From the NCBI RefSeq assembly GCF_009905375.1, contig NC_133650.1:288846423-288910422 (forward strand): 64,000 nucleotides of DNA, in the 5' to 3' direction. The DNA comes from Apium graveolens (Eukaryota > Streptophyta > Magnoliopsida > Apiales > Apiaceae). The position numbers and the translations under genes were made by a program. Shown here in pieces: positions 19,967-31,260 of this stretch. Position 1 is the stretch's first letter, and each line of letters opens with the position of its first letter. A model generated the notes under the pieces. That model searched no databases. It had not been told where the DNA came from and worked only from the letters and a program-made list of their open reading frames with translations.

Positions 19967-21498
19967 TTGAATGTGTTATCAGTACCCGAAGAGATATACA
20001 AGGAATTTCAGAAATTGGAATTGGAAATCAGAGTATGCAAGCCTGATGAAGCAAAAACGTATAGTATGACTTTCCAGCCGGAGTTGTTAGAAAAGATAAG
20101 GAAGTATCAAGTAGAGATAATGGATCAGGACATTAATCGTTTGGTAGGTGAGGAATTGTGCACGCAAAAGAACGATCAAGGTATTCTTAGGTTTTCTTCT
20201 AGAATTTGGATTTCACCAGTGACGGAGTTGAAAAATGAAATTTTACAGGAAGCTCATAATTCAAGGTATTCAATCCATCCGGGGAGTACCAAGATGTACA
20301 GAGATTTAAAGGAAAATTATTGGTGGCCCGATATGAAGAGGGAAATTTCATAATGGGTTAGCAGATGTTATATATGTCAAAGAGTTAAAGCAGAGCATCA
20401 TAGACCAAGTGGATTATTGCAGCCATTAGAGATTCCAGAGTGGAAGTGAGAGCATATTGCCATGGATTTCATAGTTGGATTACCAAGGACAAAAGCTAAT
20501 CATGATGCCATTTGGGTTATAGTGGACAGACTTACCCAGCTCATTTTCTGCCTATAAATGAAAGATTTTCATTATACAAATTAGTCCATATGTACCTGAA
20601 AGAAATCATAGTTCGTCATGGAGTTCCTGTGTCTATCGTATCCGATCGAGATCCGAGATTTAATTCGAGGTTTTGGAAAAGTTTTCAAGAATGTTTGGGA
20701 ATGAGACTGAATATGAGTACGACTTACCATCTACAGACGGACGACCATAGTGAAAGAACAATCCAGACAATCGAAGACATGTTACGTGCTTGTGCTATTG
20801 ATTTCAAAGGAAGTTGGGACGAGCATTTACCCTTGGTAGAATTTGCTTACAACAACAGTTATCATGCCAGTATTAGGATGCCACCCTAAAAAGCTCTTTA
20901 TGGATGCAAATGTCGATCTCCCGTATATTGGGAGGAAGTAGGAGAACGCAAAATACTTGGACCTGAATTAGTGCAACAAACGAAGGAAGTTGTTGAAGTT
21001 ATCCAGAAGAGATTGATAGCAGCACAAGACCGTCAAAGAAAGTATGCAGATCAATCAAGGAAAGATATAGAATTCGAAGAAGGAAATCTGGTATTACTGA
21101 AAGTATCGTCGTGGAAAGGATTGACAAAATTTGGGAAGAAAGGAAAACTAAGCCCTAGATATGTCGGACCTTTTGAGATTCTAAAGCGTGTTGGCAAAGT
21201 AGCTTACGAGTTGGCGTTACCTCCGCACATGGAGCACATTCACAATATTTTTCACATATCGATGCTTAAGAAGTATAATCCAGACTCCAGGCATATAATC
21301 GAATATGATCCAGTAGAACTTCAAACAGATTTATCATATGTAGAGAGTCCGATAGAGATTTTAGAAGAAAGAGAGAAAGTGTTAATAAATAAAATGGTAA
21401 AATTAGTAAGAGTACTGTGGAGAAACCCAAAGGTTGAAAATTCAACCTGGGAGTTAGAAAGTGATATGAGAGAAAAATACCCTCATTTGTTTTCTTAG
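19967..21498 (+). pseudogene. Gypsy1 integrase with chromodomain-like tail, decayed
   Basis: The integrase zinc finger (HPGSTKMYRDL, then [11 protein letters not shown]), core (the first Asp in [12 protein letters not shown] and an Asp in place of Gly near the HLQT motif), and the C-terminal GPFEILKRVGKVAYELALPP with HISMLKKY. The last about 40 residues (VRVLWRNPKVENSTWELE) are the shortened chromodomain typical of Tekay. Stops near 20,351, 20,447 and 20,887 and a short deletion near 20,530 break it. Confidence 0.9.
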
Positions 21499-21523
21499 GA
21501 GATTCAGAGGACATAATCCTTTT

Positions 21524-21536
21524 AAGGGGGGAAGGA
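21524..21536 (+). other. Gypsy1 polypurine tract
   Basis: AAGGGGGGAAGGA directly before TGTAATATC, the start of the 3' LTR. Confidence 0.9.
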
Positions 21537-24500
21537 TGTAATATCTGGGATATATCGTGTAATTATTTTGCAAATAAATAAATATTATGCATGTTTCCTA
21601 TTTATTCTGTGAAGTATTTGTTAAGTGGTATATGTGTTTGGATGTTTAAAAATAATATAAATTGAGTATTTTAATTTTTATATGTCCAAAATAAAATATA
21701 GATAATTTTCATATCTTCCTATTTATTTTTATGTTGATTTATGATTTTATAGGAAATTTATTAATTTTATAATTTCTTTTTCCGAGTATTTATAAACTAT
21801 TTAATTTAATCGGGAACCAGCCGACTTCACTCTTTTTACATTTTTATAACCCGAAACTCTTCCCAGAACTCCTTCCTAACCTAATTGCAATATTCCGAGC
21901 ATTTTCCATGTTTCGACTTTTTCGATCCGGCGTACGGTTTGTCCTGTGCGGGTCCCGGCGTAATATTTTCGATACATTATTCGTTTGGGTAAATCAATAA
22001 AACTCGTATTTTCGATAAACGAGATCTTTTTATTAAGCTATTATAATTATCACCTCGTAATACGTGTAACCAGGCGCTGAGACCAAGACCGCAGTACAAA
22101 TTGTACTGATTTGGATAATTATACCGAAAACTGATATCGTTTGGATCCGTTTTTATAAATAAACGTACTATTTTATATTTGGAATGATCTAACGGGATAC
22201 TAATTTTTCGTAATTATAAATAGCCTTTACCGTATTTTATTTCATACCGAAAATTATTTGCAAACAGTAATTATATAATTTTACAGAGAAAATACTTATA
22301 TTCATATAACCTTTCAAGAATCAAACTGCAAATCGAAGGTGTTATTGATCTTTGTTTGGAAAGCTCGAGTAACCAAATCGAAGGGTTTAAGGAGAACTAT
22401 CAGAATCTGTGCTTCATATCACTGCAGAATCAAAGGGTTATTTTCTATAATTTTTATTAATTTCGAATTATTTTGATTAAAATATGAATTTTTGTACGGA
22501 TGATTGTTTGAATGATTTGATGCTTGCATGTTGTAGAGCTTGTTGTCTTGATGATTTTGATATGTCATATGACTGATTTGGAGTTCAATAACATGTTCAA
22601 AATTGAGTTTGATTTTTGAATTTTGAAATTAGGGTTTATAACTTGTATAAATGTTCTTAATTGAAATTTAGGGCTTTTTATTCCAGGGGTTATTAGATGT
22701 TCTAGATGGGTGGGTTTTGTTCCCCTTGAAATTTGCAATCGATTGGTATATAGTATGTTAACAGACGATCCCTGGTTTGAAGAGAGCTTTCATTTGAAGT
22801 TTTCGTTGAGTCACCGGAAACCGGTGAGTTTCTTGGCCATTTTCCGGCCAGGTCTGGGGTTATTAGGATGAATTGATTGTTGGGTTGTGTTCCTTGTGAG
22901 CTGTAGATCATATCTGGAGGAGATGGTGGTATGAGGATGCCGGGAACATATTCTCCGGCGATCCCCGTAATTTTCCGGCGACTAAACTGCAAAATTGCAG
23001 TTTAGTCCCTGAATTATTGAAGAAGATGAAGTTTAGTCCCTGTAGTTTCCAGAAGTTGCAGAAATAGGATTCCTGTTTATAAAATATTTAAAAATCATAT
23101 TTCCTATTTATTTTAATTATAAAAATTTGTTTTTAATTACTGAAAATTCCAAAAATCATTATTTTAATTCAAAAATTATATTATAATTCAAAAAAATAAA
23201 TCTGAATTAATTAGTTAATTAATTTTAGTTAATTATTAATTGATTAATTGGTCAATTAATTCAAAAATTAATTGATTAATTAATTTAATTAATTATTAAT
23301 TGATTTTAATTAATTATTTAATTAGATTTAATTATTTATAAATGATTTAAAAATTCCGAAAAATAGTTTCGAGCCTTAAAATATTATTTTAAATTGTTTT
23401 CAAGGCTCGATAATTATTATAAAATTATTTTGAAGCCAGATTTGGCCAACCAAACCCTGTTTATTGCTTTAAAATTTACCCAACGACCCGTTTTAATTCT
23501 GAAAAATATTTTAAAAATCATATTAAATACCCGAAAGCCTGTTTATGACCCGAGACTTCTTTATAAATGGAATGTCATTGATTGTTTGATGTGTTACATG
23601 TAATATGTGACTTCTTATTTGACTGTCGGTCTATATGTTCACTGTTTACTTGTTTTTAGCGTAATTTTTAATCCGTTAGTCAGATTTGGGTAAAACGAAG
23701 GGTAGATAGAAGTGTATACCGAATAGAATCATATGAGTTGAGTATTGATAGATGCTTATGATATGTGAGCAGAAGAGGAAAAGCCTAAGAAAGGAAAGCA
23801 AATAGTCGAGGAGTAAGACGGTTATGATTGGAAGTTAGTGAAGTATAGCAAGCTAGTACCAGGAAAGTGTTCTGAACTTTCTCGAGATATATTGTAGATG
23901 ATTGATAGTCCTATAGTGCAAGTGTTTTGCAACACTGAACCCTAAACCTTGATTCCAGCTATTGATCTTTGAGCCGTAAACCTTATTCTTTCTTAACCAT
24001 TGATTGTTAAATCCCCGAATACGAACCACATATATACGATACTACTCCACAAATACATGAAAATTAAATACCGAACACTGAATCAGATTGCTTACATATT
24101 CAAACCATTGTACCTTACGCTCTGAAAGACCAAATCCTTATAACCTTGAAACTTCAATTCTTTTGTTATCCATTTCTTTCACCATTTGATAGCCATATTT
24201 CATTTGTGAAAATTGGAACCATATCATTATTGGACATCCAATGTTGCTTATGATTTTGTTTACTGCATTACATTATTTATTCTGTTATTATGTTAGAATT
24301 GGATTATTTTAAAAAACTGTGGACCAGATTCGTGGTTAGACCAGATTGGTGGTCAAGTTAGGCCAATGTGTGCCTTGGATCCAGTAATTAGAGCAGAGCT
24401 GTGTGCCTTGCTCGGGGGTAGTGCGTGACTGATCAGCAGCCTAACCTTGGTTTTTAAAATAAAAATATAATATCCAATTCTAAATCATTAATCATTGTTC

Positions 24501-24958
24501 ACTTGATACCTTAACTCTTTTCACTTGATGATCATTATTCTCAGTCTTGTCAATGTGACTTGCTGAGCTAGTTACCTCATTTGTGCGATGTTGTTTATGT
24601 CCTTTTCCAGTTAAGGAGGAACCTGTTGGTAGCGAGGATCCCCAATCCAGTGCGAGAGCTAGGGGTCCAGGTTGATCGAGTTAAGCTAGCTGACAGGTTT
24701 TGGAATAGTTTAAGTTTATGAAGTTTGTAATAATGTTTAATATTCAGTTGTAAGTTTGAATAGCTGGGATTTGGACGTTTGTAATATAAGTGTGTGTGTG
24801 TGGTTTGTGTGTATACTTTAACCTATTACGATCCATGGTAGTTAGTAAGTAGGGTCACTGCATATTATTATTATCTTTAATATTGTTATAAGCAGGTTAT
24901 AATTAAGGTGTGTGTGTGTGGACCTCAAACTTCTGACCCGGGTTTGGAGGGCGCCATA
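21537..24958 (+). repeat. Gypsy1 3' LTR
   Basis: About 3.4 kb, from TGTAATATC after the polypurine tract to GGCGCCATA; the terminal CA expected from the left LTR reads TA. The part from about 22,640 aligns with the left LTR pieces. AT-rich between 23,080 and 23,360. Confidence 0.88.
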
Positions 24959-24965
24959 ATATTAC

Positions 24966-25351
24966 CTTGAACTCAGGTAGGAAATCACGCACCATTTTGT
25001 AACCGATATGCTGCTTTCTAGTGACATGAGACTGAGTTCTCTCAATTACATCATTTGCTACTAGGAAAGAGCCACAAGTTTCACAGAGGGCCATTTTTTT
25101 CTCTCGAGCGAGCATTAAAACTTTGTCATTCTGGGGCTGCAGTGTCACGGCTGTCTTCTCTGCATTAAGCAAATCCACTTGTGAAGCATCAAACGCAATC
25201 ATAGATTAAGCTTTATCTGTCCAACACCACAAGAGTCATAATCATTACTTCAACAATTAAAAATGTTACTCACCTTTCTCATTAGTGCTTCGGCTTCATC
25301 AACCTTGCCTGCTTCACCGAGGGACTCCACTTGCTCTAGAAGGTTCTTTAT
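24966..25351 (-). pseudogene. LUC7-related splicing factor, two-exon fragment
   Basis: Two exons on the minus strand match the LUC7 family, U1 snRNP proteins that help choose 5' splice sites. Exon at 25,274-25,351 (26 codons) encodes KNLLEQVESLGEAGKVDEA and ends at a good donor (AAAG then GTGAGT). Exon at 24,966-25,178 (71 codons) holds the second zinc finger (CETCGSFLVAND, then HVTRKQHIGY) and ends EFK at a donor GTAATAT that runs into the Gypsy1 LTR. The 95-bp intron between them has lost its acceptor: the expected AG before GTGGAT reads AA. The N-terminal zinc finger and first half are absent upstream. I read it as a dead fragment of a plant LUC7RL-type gene, cut by Gypsy1. The alignment is from memory. 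Confidence 0.8.
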
Positions 25352-26127
25352 AGTATAGTAAAGCATAACATAATCTACTTGTTGCTGGTTTTTAATGTTG
25401 TAGTTTGTAGTGAAAAAGCATAATATGTGGGCACTAAACGTCCTAAACTATACAGATTAACTCATTATTGTCAGGCATGAAGTTAATGTTATAAAACCAT
25501 GGTTAATTGCATCTTGTAAACATTTATAGCTTGATAGACAAATGCAAGGAGTGTTGTGAATAGAATAGAAATCAATGCAGAAATTATACTTAAGAATGCA
25601 TTAACACATGTATAAATAGGATCAAGGAATCAATATAAGCACAAAGACCACCAACTTGAATGTAGAGAATCCATAATTATCATACACAATTCTCTACAAG
25701 CAATTTGGGGTAAATGTCACACATAAGATCATCTAGATGGTGCAAAGAACATGAATATCAATGTGAATCTATGCGTGTTTACTTGGAAAGTAACTGAAAC
25801 ACAAATACTAAAATTATCACTATAATACCCAAACAGTTAAGAAATCGATTTGAATCAAACTTTAAGATCTAGGGTTTCAAGGAATAAGCTCAATTCAAGG
25901 GGCTTTTAATATATGATACATATAACATCATCTACAACACAAAAAAAATGTGAATCGATCCAAAAATCATCGATTAAATTAGAATCCAAGTGATTAAAGA
26001 ACTAGGGTTCATGAATTTTTCAGTCTAGGACTAGAAAAGATGATTTGAGGATTGAAATAGATGAAATTATGGCCAAAGAACACAAAGATGGCTACGTTTT
26101 TTATCGAGGTTGAATGGTTGGCCGGAA
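25352..26127 (-). other. Intron or leader-like sequence upstream of the LUC7 fragment
   Basis: AT-rich, no ORF, and no sign of the LUC7 N-terminal exons. On the minus strand near 25,900-26,100 it resembles a plant 5' leader. It may be a first intron, or unrelated sequence joined to the fragment. Confidence 0.35.
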
Positions 26128-26280
26128 ATGGAAAATATAGAGAGAGAGCGAGAGAGAGACGGAGAGAGAAGTGAGAGACAGAGACAAAGAGGGAAGGAGC
26201 GAGATAGATGATCTAGTTTTGTTCAAATCTCGGCCCAAGTTTTATTCAAAATAAACACCCGGCCCAACTTTTTTTGTTCA
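26128..26280 (-). promoter_or_regulatory. CT-rich leader and Site II promoter motifs
   Basis: On the minus strand a CT-rich stretch (complement of the GA repeats, about 26,128-26,200), typical of plant 5' UTRs, lies just downstream of two TTGGGCC motifs (complements of GGCCCA at 26,232 and 26,261). Such Site II elements (TGGGCC/T) mark promoters of ribosomal, splicing and other housekeeping genes. This fits the promoter of a host gene reading towards the LUC7 exons. Confidence 0.45.
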
Positions 26281-26559
26281 ACTTTATATTATTAAATTCT
26301 TTTTTCTTTTAATAAATATTATTTTTAACACTTAATTATAAAAAACTAAATAAATTCAACAATATATGTTGTAAATTACTCCACTAATGACTTGTTAAGT
26401 TATAGAACTTTCAATTGATCAATATATTATAAATCACTTTATTAATATTAAACTTTAAAAAATAAATAAAATATGTATTTCAATTATTAACTCATTTCTA
26501 TGTAATTATTAATGAGTTAAATTAAAAAAATCATCTTTAATTTATATATATATATATGT
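26281..26559. other. AT-rich stretch with a TA/TG microsatellite
   Basis: No gene. A short TA repeat running into a TG repeat lies near 26,543-26,566. Confidence 0.5.
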
Positions 26560-26707
26560 GTGTGTCATTTTGGTAACACATTGTAACTATATCGCAACAT
26601 CAAAAAGGAGGGGTTGCGACGATAGACATGTATTTAGAAGGCTACTATTACACTTTTCTTTGCAACCCCGTCATGAAGGGTTGCAGTATCCAATCTATGG
26701 CGTAGTG
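26560..26707. mobile_element. Right terminus of a CACTA-type transposon (CACTACGCC family)
   Basis: The inward-reading complement from 26,707 starts CACTACGCCATAGATT and continues with GTTGC/GCAAC subterminal motifs (near 26,615, 26,662 and 26,680). The terminal 29 bases match the start at 61,626 at all but three positions. CACTA elements have CACTA termini and short subterminal repeats. The element interior would lie to the left, where the LUC7 fragment is. The other end is not in the window. Confidence 0.6.
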
Positions 26708-26735
26708 TAACAAGAACCATGTTTAGGGATAGGGA

Positions 26736-26885
26736 ATGGGATATGGTGTTTCTCTTTCTTCCTCACTGTGAGTGTGTAATCTGTTTCGTGTACCTCACAT
26801 GTGTTTCACTCTTCTCTCCACTCGTGTTTACACTCATTTTCACAAGTGTATCACTCCTCTCATAGCTCCAAAATCCAGTTATACC
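26736..26885 (-). repeat. Copy of the Copia3 3'-region segment also at 30,234-30,380
   Basis: About 150 bp nearly identical to 30,234-30,380, in the same orientation, diverging abruptly beyond about 26,886 and 30,381. On the minus strand the 30.2-kb copy is part of an ORF3-like frame, so this is likely a stray piece of the same Copia family. Confidence 0.7.
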
Positions 26886-27175
26886 TCCAATTCCAGTCCT
26901 TGATCCTGTCTATCGTAATTATAAAAAAATGTTTTGAGATATAAGAACCATATGTGGTGCTTTTTAAATATGTTTATGTATGATTTAAGTAGAATCAAGT
27001 TGGACGGCATGAAACTTTATGTCGTGTTTGTATGACTTGAAACATCTTTATTTAACTTAATTGACTTGCATCTGGTGGTATTTCTGAGTGATTATTGATG
27101 GTCGATTTGTTGTTTTGGTTGAATTTGATTAATATTGGTATGTTGAATTTAGGTAAGAAGCTGTTCAAAATTTAG
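26886..27175. other. No feature seen
   Basis: AT-rich sequence between two repeats; nothing recognised on either strand. Confidence 0.5.
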
Positions 27176-27629
27176 CACTAAAAATGTTGCCTTAGCCTGA
27201 TATTGTGTTGGAAAAAATAAATCAAATGATGTTGTTATAGCAAGATAAGTGTTGGCAAAGAAAATAAATGGTAATCAACTGGTGTTGCTATAGACAGAGA
27301 AATGTGTTGCCATAAAGTGTTGTCATAAGAATTATGGCAACATCAACTCTATGTTGTTATTAACTAGAGGGTGTTGCCATAACATTAAAGCCAACACCAT
27401 TTCTGGTGTTGTTGTTGAAAGAATAATGTTACCGTATACGTCTAGAGCAACAAATTTCGGGTGTTGGCATAGTTTCACAAAAAGTGTTGGTATAACATCA
27501 AAGGCCACATACAAATTTCTAACACTCTCTAAATTGACCAAAGTGTTGCCTTATGCTTTATGGCAACATTTTTTTTAGAATTTTCCACATTTTTTTTGAA
27601 TGTTGCTGTAGACCATTTATGTGGTAGTG
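27176..27629. mobile_element. Short non-autonomous CACTA-like element rich in GTGTTGCC repeats
   Basis: Bounded by CACTAAAAATG at the left and, inward from 27,629, CACTACCACATAA. Inside, a motif of the GTGTTGCCATA type recurs about a dozen times in both orientations, as in CACTA subterminal regions. The flanking triplets (TAG and TAT) do not match, so the ends are tentative. The small ORFs on both strands come from the repeats. Confidence 0.45.
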
Positions 27630-28059
27630 TATTCTTTCTTTAACTACCTATTCCATGTGTTCAGTGGAAATAAAAAATTTTGGAAGAGACCTTTTTATTC
27701 TTTTTTTTTTCTAATTAAGAGATCTTTTTATCTTATTTATATTATGTTTTTTTGTTTAGTACATTCCTCACTCAAAGAGACTGCTATAGATATATATTGT
27801 GTTATGTATGTTTAGTTTCAAAACATACATTATGTTTTGAAAATATATATACATATATATAGGAAAACTTATTAACATACTTTTGTTGTTGTTAACTAAT
27901 GTAGCATTGTGTAATATATATAGAAAATCTCTATCATATGATATGTAGGATATTAGTATTTGCGCAAAGATTATGTGATATGTAGGATATAGAAAATTTG
28001 TTAACATACTCTCTGTTCTAAGTATATTAGTATTTGTGTAAACATTCTGTGATATGTAG
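27630..28059. other. AT-rich stretch, no feature
   Basis: Nothing recognised. GATATGTAGGATAT recurs a few times between 27,938 and 28,060, a small local repeat. Confidence 0.45.
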
Positions 28060-28179
28060 GAAGCTCGAAATTATGTTCAAGTTCTAGGTATTAAAAAGTC
28101 TGGTATGCTTCTACAGGAAACTGTGCGTGCTGATCAGGTTGTGGACAACAGCGACACTTATGAAGATGAAGACCTTGAG
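28060..28179 (+). pseudogene. Unidentified exon-like segment (40 codons)
   Basis: Exactly 40 open codons between a TATGTAG acceptor and a GAG/GTACAT donor. The peptide begins EARNYVQVLGIKKSGMLLQ and ends YEDEDLE. Balanced amino-acid use and flanking splice signals make it look like a captured or orphan exon. I cannot name the gene, and no neighbouring exon is evident. Confidence 0.3.
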
Positions 28180-28479
28180 GTACATAACTATCTGATGATA
28201 TTGACCTTGTATATTAGCCTGGTAATCTTGTTTAGCTTTTGTGAACAGATGAACCAGTTGGGTTTTGGTTTATTCACTCCCTCTTTTGTTAAACTACTTT
28301 CTAGGGCTTGTACTGGTTTAAACTTTCTAGTACTGATGAAACTAACTGTACTTAACTAATTAGTATTATGGCTTTAAGCCAATTATCAGTTTTATGTTCT
28401 ATTATTTGGTTTGTATGATTTTATTTTATTATTTTGTGATGCGTGGTGTATGTATGAAGGAAAATAATTTGGCTATTCA
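28180..28479. other. No further feature seen
   Basis: AT-rich, intron-like sequence after the exon-like segment. Confidence 0.4.
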
Positions 28480-28947
28480 TTAGAGGTTCCTCGAAACAGG
28501 AATTTTTTTTTAGGATTTTGGTAAGTTAATTCGTCCGAAGCTGGTAAATAATAATAATCGACCAAAACCAGTCGAAATTGTTTTTATACCAAAAGCAATT
28601 GAAATTAAAACTTAACCAAAAGTGGTCGAATTTGATAAATGAGTTAAATGGTCAAATTTAATTTATTGGAAGGATTTTTGAATTTCTACGAAAACTTCAC
28701 TTTTTTGGGCGGGATTATCAAATTTCACACGAAAATTTGAAAATTTAAGTAAGAACTTGGCAGCTTAAAATTCAACAACCAGCGGTCAAATTAAGCGTAC
28801 TAAATCGACCGGTTACTAAGTATGACTCGATTAAATACGACCAGTCTAAAAACCGGTCGTATTTAGTTAAATACGATCATTTTAGGTCGTATTTAACTTA
28901 ATATGACCATTTTTATGCCGGTCGTATATACCCGTTTTTTTGTAGTA
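28480..28947. mobile_element. Terminus of a CACTA-like element with GGTCGTA repeats
   Basis: The right edge reads GTTTTTTTGTAGT, the complement of a CACTACAAAAAAAC-type end apart from the last base. Inside, TACGACC and GGTCGTA recur in both orientations (28,800-28,930). The edge falls exactly where Gypsy2 LTR A stops matching LTR B. The left end is not clear; 28,480 is only where such repeats begin to appear. Confidence 0.5.
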
Positions 28948-29907
28948 AACGTGATATTGATATTTAGAGAATAACTAATTGTACTAGTTATCTCGCCATT
29001 AGTTGTTGAGATAACTTCAGATCATGAGAATGGGGAGTTAATTAAGATAGGATATCGATTGATTCGATTCCTTTATGAAAGAAAAATATTTTGATTGGAT
29101 GATGCGTAAGTGACCCAGGAGGACAGTCCCGCATTAGGGCTTTGTATTAACTGAAATATATTTAACACAATTTTGTCCTTGGCCATAGTGTTCCTTTTTA
29201 TTTAAGTACATACCAGTCGTGGCTGATATGTAGCCTTTATTTGAGTACTCGTGTTTGGGACATGAATTATACGAATCATGATCAACCCTTTCACAGTGGT
29301 TGATCAGCATTTGATAGTGCATCCGCCAGAATGTTGTAATTCCAATCTAAAACTTATTTCTTACTATTTTATAAGCTTATTGTAGCTTCAGTTATTATTC
29401 AGATATCATTTATTATCTGTTATTCTTTCTTTATCAACATAATACTGTTGTTATCATTTCGAGCACATATTTTAACTGCTTGCTGAGCATTTCATAGCTC
29501 ATACTTATTTTATTGTGCTGATATTTCAGAGAGGGCTCGAGATGCCTCGCTTGTTTCATAATGCTAGAAAGAGGGCGCCTCTTATGCATCCTCGGATCTT
29601 TGGGTTCCAGGTGCCACAGCAATAGCTGGCAGGATCTGGGAGTTGTTATAGTTTGTAAATTAGTTTGTAGTGTAATAATAAAAGTGAACTGGTTTGTAGC
29701 GGAACTTCATGTAGAGGTTATCCTAATCAGATTAGTAGTCATTATAACTAATGGTTTGATATAGTGTCTGTTTCATATTATAACTTGTGCTGGATCCTTA
29801 TGCATTCCGGGGTCATAAATAGTATTTTAATTCTGCTGCATATATTATTTTGTTATTTAGCAGTTAGTGACCCCCAAATCTAGACCCTGGATTTGGGCGG
29901 CGTAACA
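28948..29907 (+). repeat. Gypsy2 LTR A, 3' part only
   Basis: Matches LTR B at about 48,532-48,681 plus 53,362-54,243. It ends GGCGTAACA before a primer site. About 2.5 kb of its left part is missing, replaced by the CACTA-like terminus. Confidence 0.88.
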
Positions 29908-29910
29908 GGT

Positions 29911-29922
29911 TGGTATTAGAGC
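29911..29922 (+). other. Gypsy2 primer binding site after LTR A
   Basis: TGGTATTAGAGC, three bases beyond LTR A, the same tRNA-iMet-like site as in Gypsy1. Confidence 0.85.
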
Positions 29923-30233
29923 TACAGGTTATGGTCACTGAAATAGACTTAAGAGTTGTCTTATTTGAGTTATAGGAAGATCACATGAGATAAGTGTGTG
30001 TCTAACTCATATCGAATTCAGTTCAGACTATTGGATATAGTCTTTGGGCATAAGTTTTAGATTTCATATCGGTGAGCTGTGATGTGATTCCAGGAGGAGC
30101 TTATGGAGGAGGATAGTTCTGATGAGACTGGTTATTCTGGTTGACGGTAGGACCTCCATCCCCTTCATCAGATTCTGAGGAGTCGGTTCAGAGTGAGCCT
30201 ATGGTAGGAGTTATAAAGCCTATAGTTAAGATG
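29923..30233 (+). mobile_element. Gypsy2 leader, first copy, interrupted by Copia3
   Basis: Nearly parallel to 54,260-54,565. It includes the start of a leader ORF at 30,102 (MEEDSSDETGYSG) that soon meets stops. The match to the second copy breaks off at about 30,233, where Copia3 sequence begins. Confidence 0.75.
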
Positions 30234-30389
30234 GAATATGGTGTTTCTCTTTCTTCCTCAGTGTGAGTGTGTGATTCTGTTTCGTGTACCTCACATGTGG
30301 TTCACTCTTCTCTTCACTCATGTTTACACTTATTTTCACAAGTGTAGCACTCCTCTCATAGCTCCAAAATCCAGCTGTACCTGCAAGGA

Positions 30390-31260
30390 AAATTACCTTA
30401 GCCATCCTTAAGGAGGTCACAGGTGGTGCAATGGGAGTTTGCAAATCCCCATCCTCGTTAGACTCGTATCCACAAGTTGTTAGTTCTCCTTTGAGGGTTC
30501 CAGATTTGAACTCTGGGAAGGTAAACAATGTTCCAAATAATTTAGCATAAAGATCACATTTTTCTTCTAATGTCTTTGAAGATATTTCCTTGTGACTCAT
30601 CAGGTATATCAGAATCATTGTCAATAAGTTGTCGATCTGCACCTATGTCAGATCCACGATCCACAGATGCATCCAGGGGATTTAAGCCTGGGGAGGTAGA
30701 CATTAACTATTGACATATGGCTATTGGATCAGTATCCTCTCCTAACACCTGTAAAGGCAATTGGTCCATTAGAGAACCTTGAACAATCGATTCTGACCGT
30801 AAAATGGTCGAAACTCTTGTTTTCGTCAACTCATCCTTTGTGTGTGTAACATTTCCTTGTGCATCAAGAATTGTTTATATTTGAGGTGGTGACACTACAT
30901 CGGATACCTTGGCTGACAGGCGAATTTCAATAGACGCACCCTGTTGAGAGGATGAATCTAGTGACTGTTTTTGTGCCTTTTTAGCCATTACATCTTTTTT
31001 AGAAGATGTATGGGGGCTAGCAGTTGCCTCGGTTTTGATATTTCTCAACTTTGTAGGAGATAGAGATACTGGGTTGACTTCAGAACCTTCCTTATGTGGT
31101 GCACTAAGGCACTTTCTCCCTCACGCTGATTCATACTTCATTTTAGTGGTAATAGAGTGTTGGTTGGTTATGCTTCTGTGTTTATCTTTACAGTATGGGA
31201 TAGAAGTTGTGGGTTTTCAACCTCATGACTATCAATGAAAGAAGGCCATCGGAGGCTGAA
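30390..31260 (-). pseudogene. Copia3 ORF3-like remnant
   Basis: On the minus strand this reads as a hydrophilic Ser/Asp-rich protein with stops (SLDSSSQQGASIEI, then SVDRGSDIGADRQLIDND). Its position after pol and an AT-rich spacer is that of Copia1 ORF3, but I see no clear residue match. Open pieces include a 138-codon frame at 30,226-30,642. Confidence 0.4.

Larger units (their letters stand above)
15696..24958 (+). mobile_element. Gypsy1: decayed Tekay/Del-type Ty3-Gypsy element (internal region and 3' LTR)
   Basis: The domain order protease-RT-RNase H-integrase is that of Ty3-Gypsy. LTRs of about 3.4 kb, an internal region of about 5.8 kb and a chromodomain-like tail after integrase fit the Tekay (Del) chromoviruses. 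Its 5' end lies before the window. It inserted 7-8 bases inside an intron of the LUC7-like fragment; the likely duplication ATATT (24,959-24,963) cannot be checked without the left flank. Confidence 0.9.
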
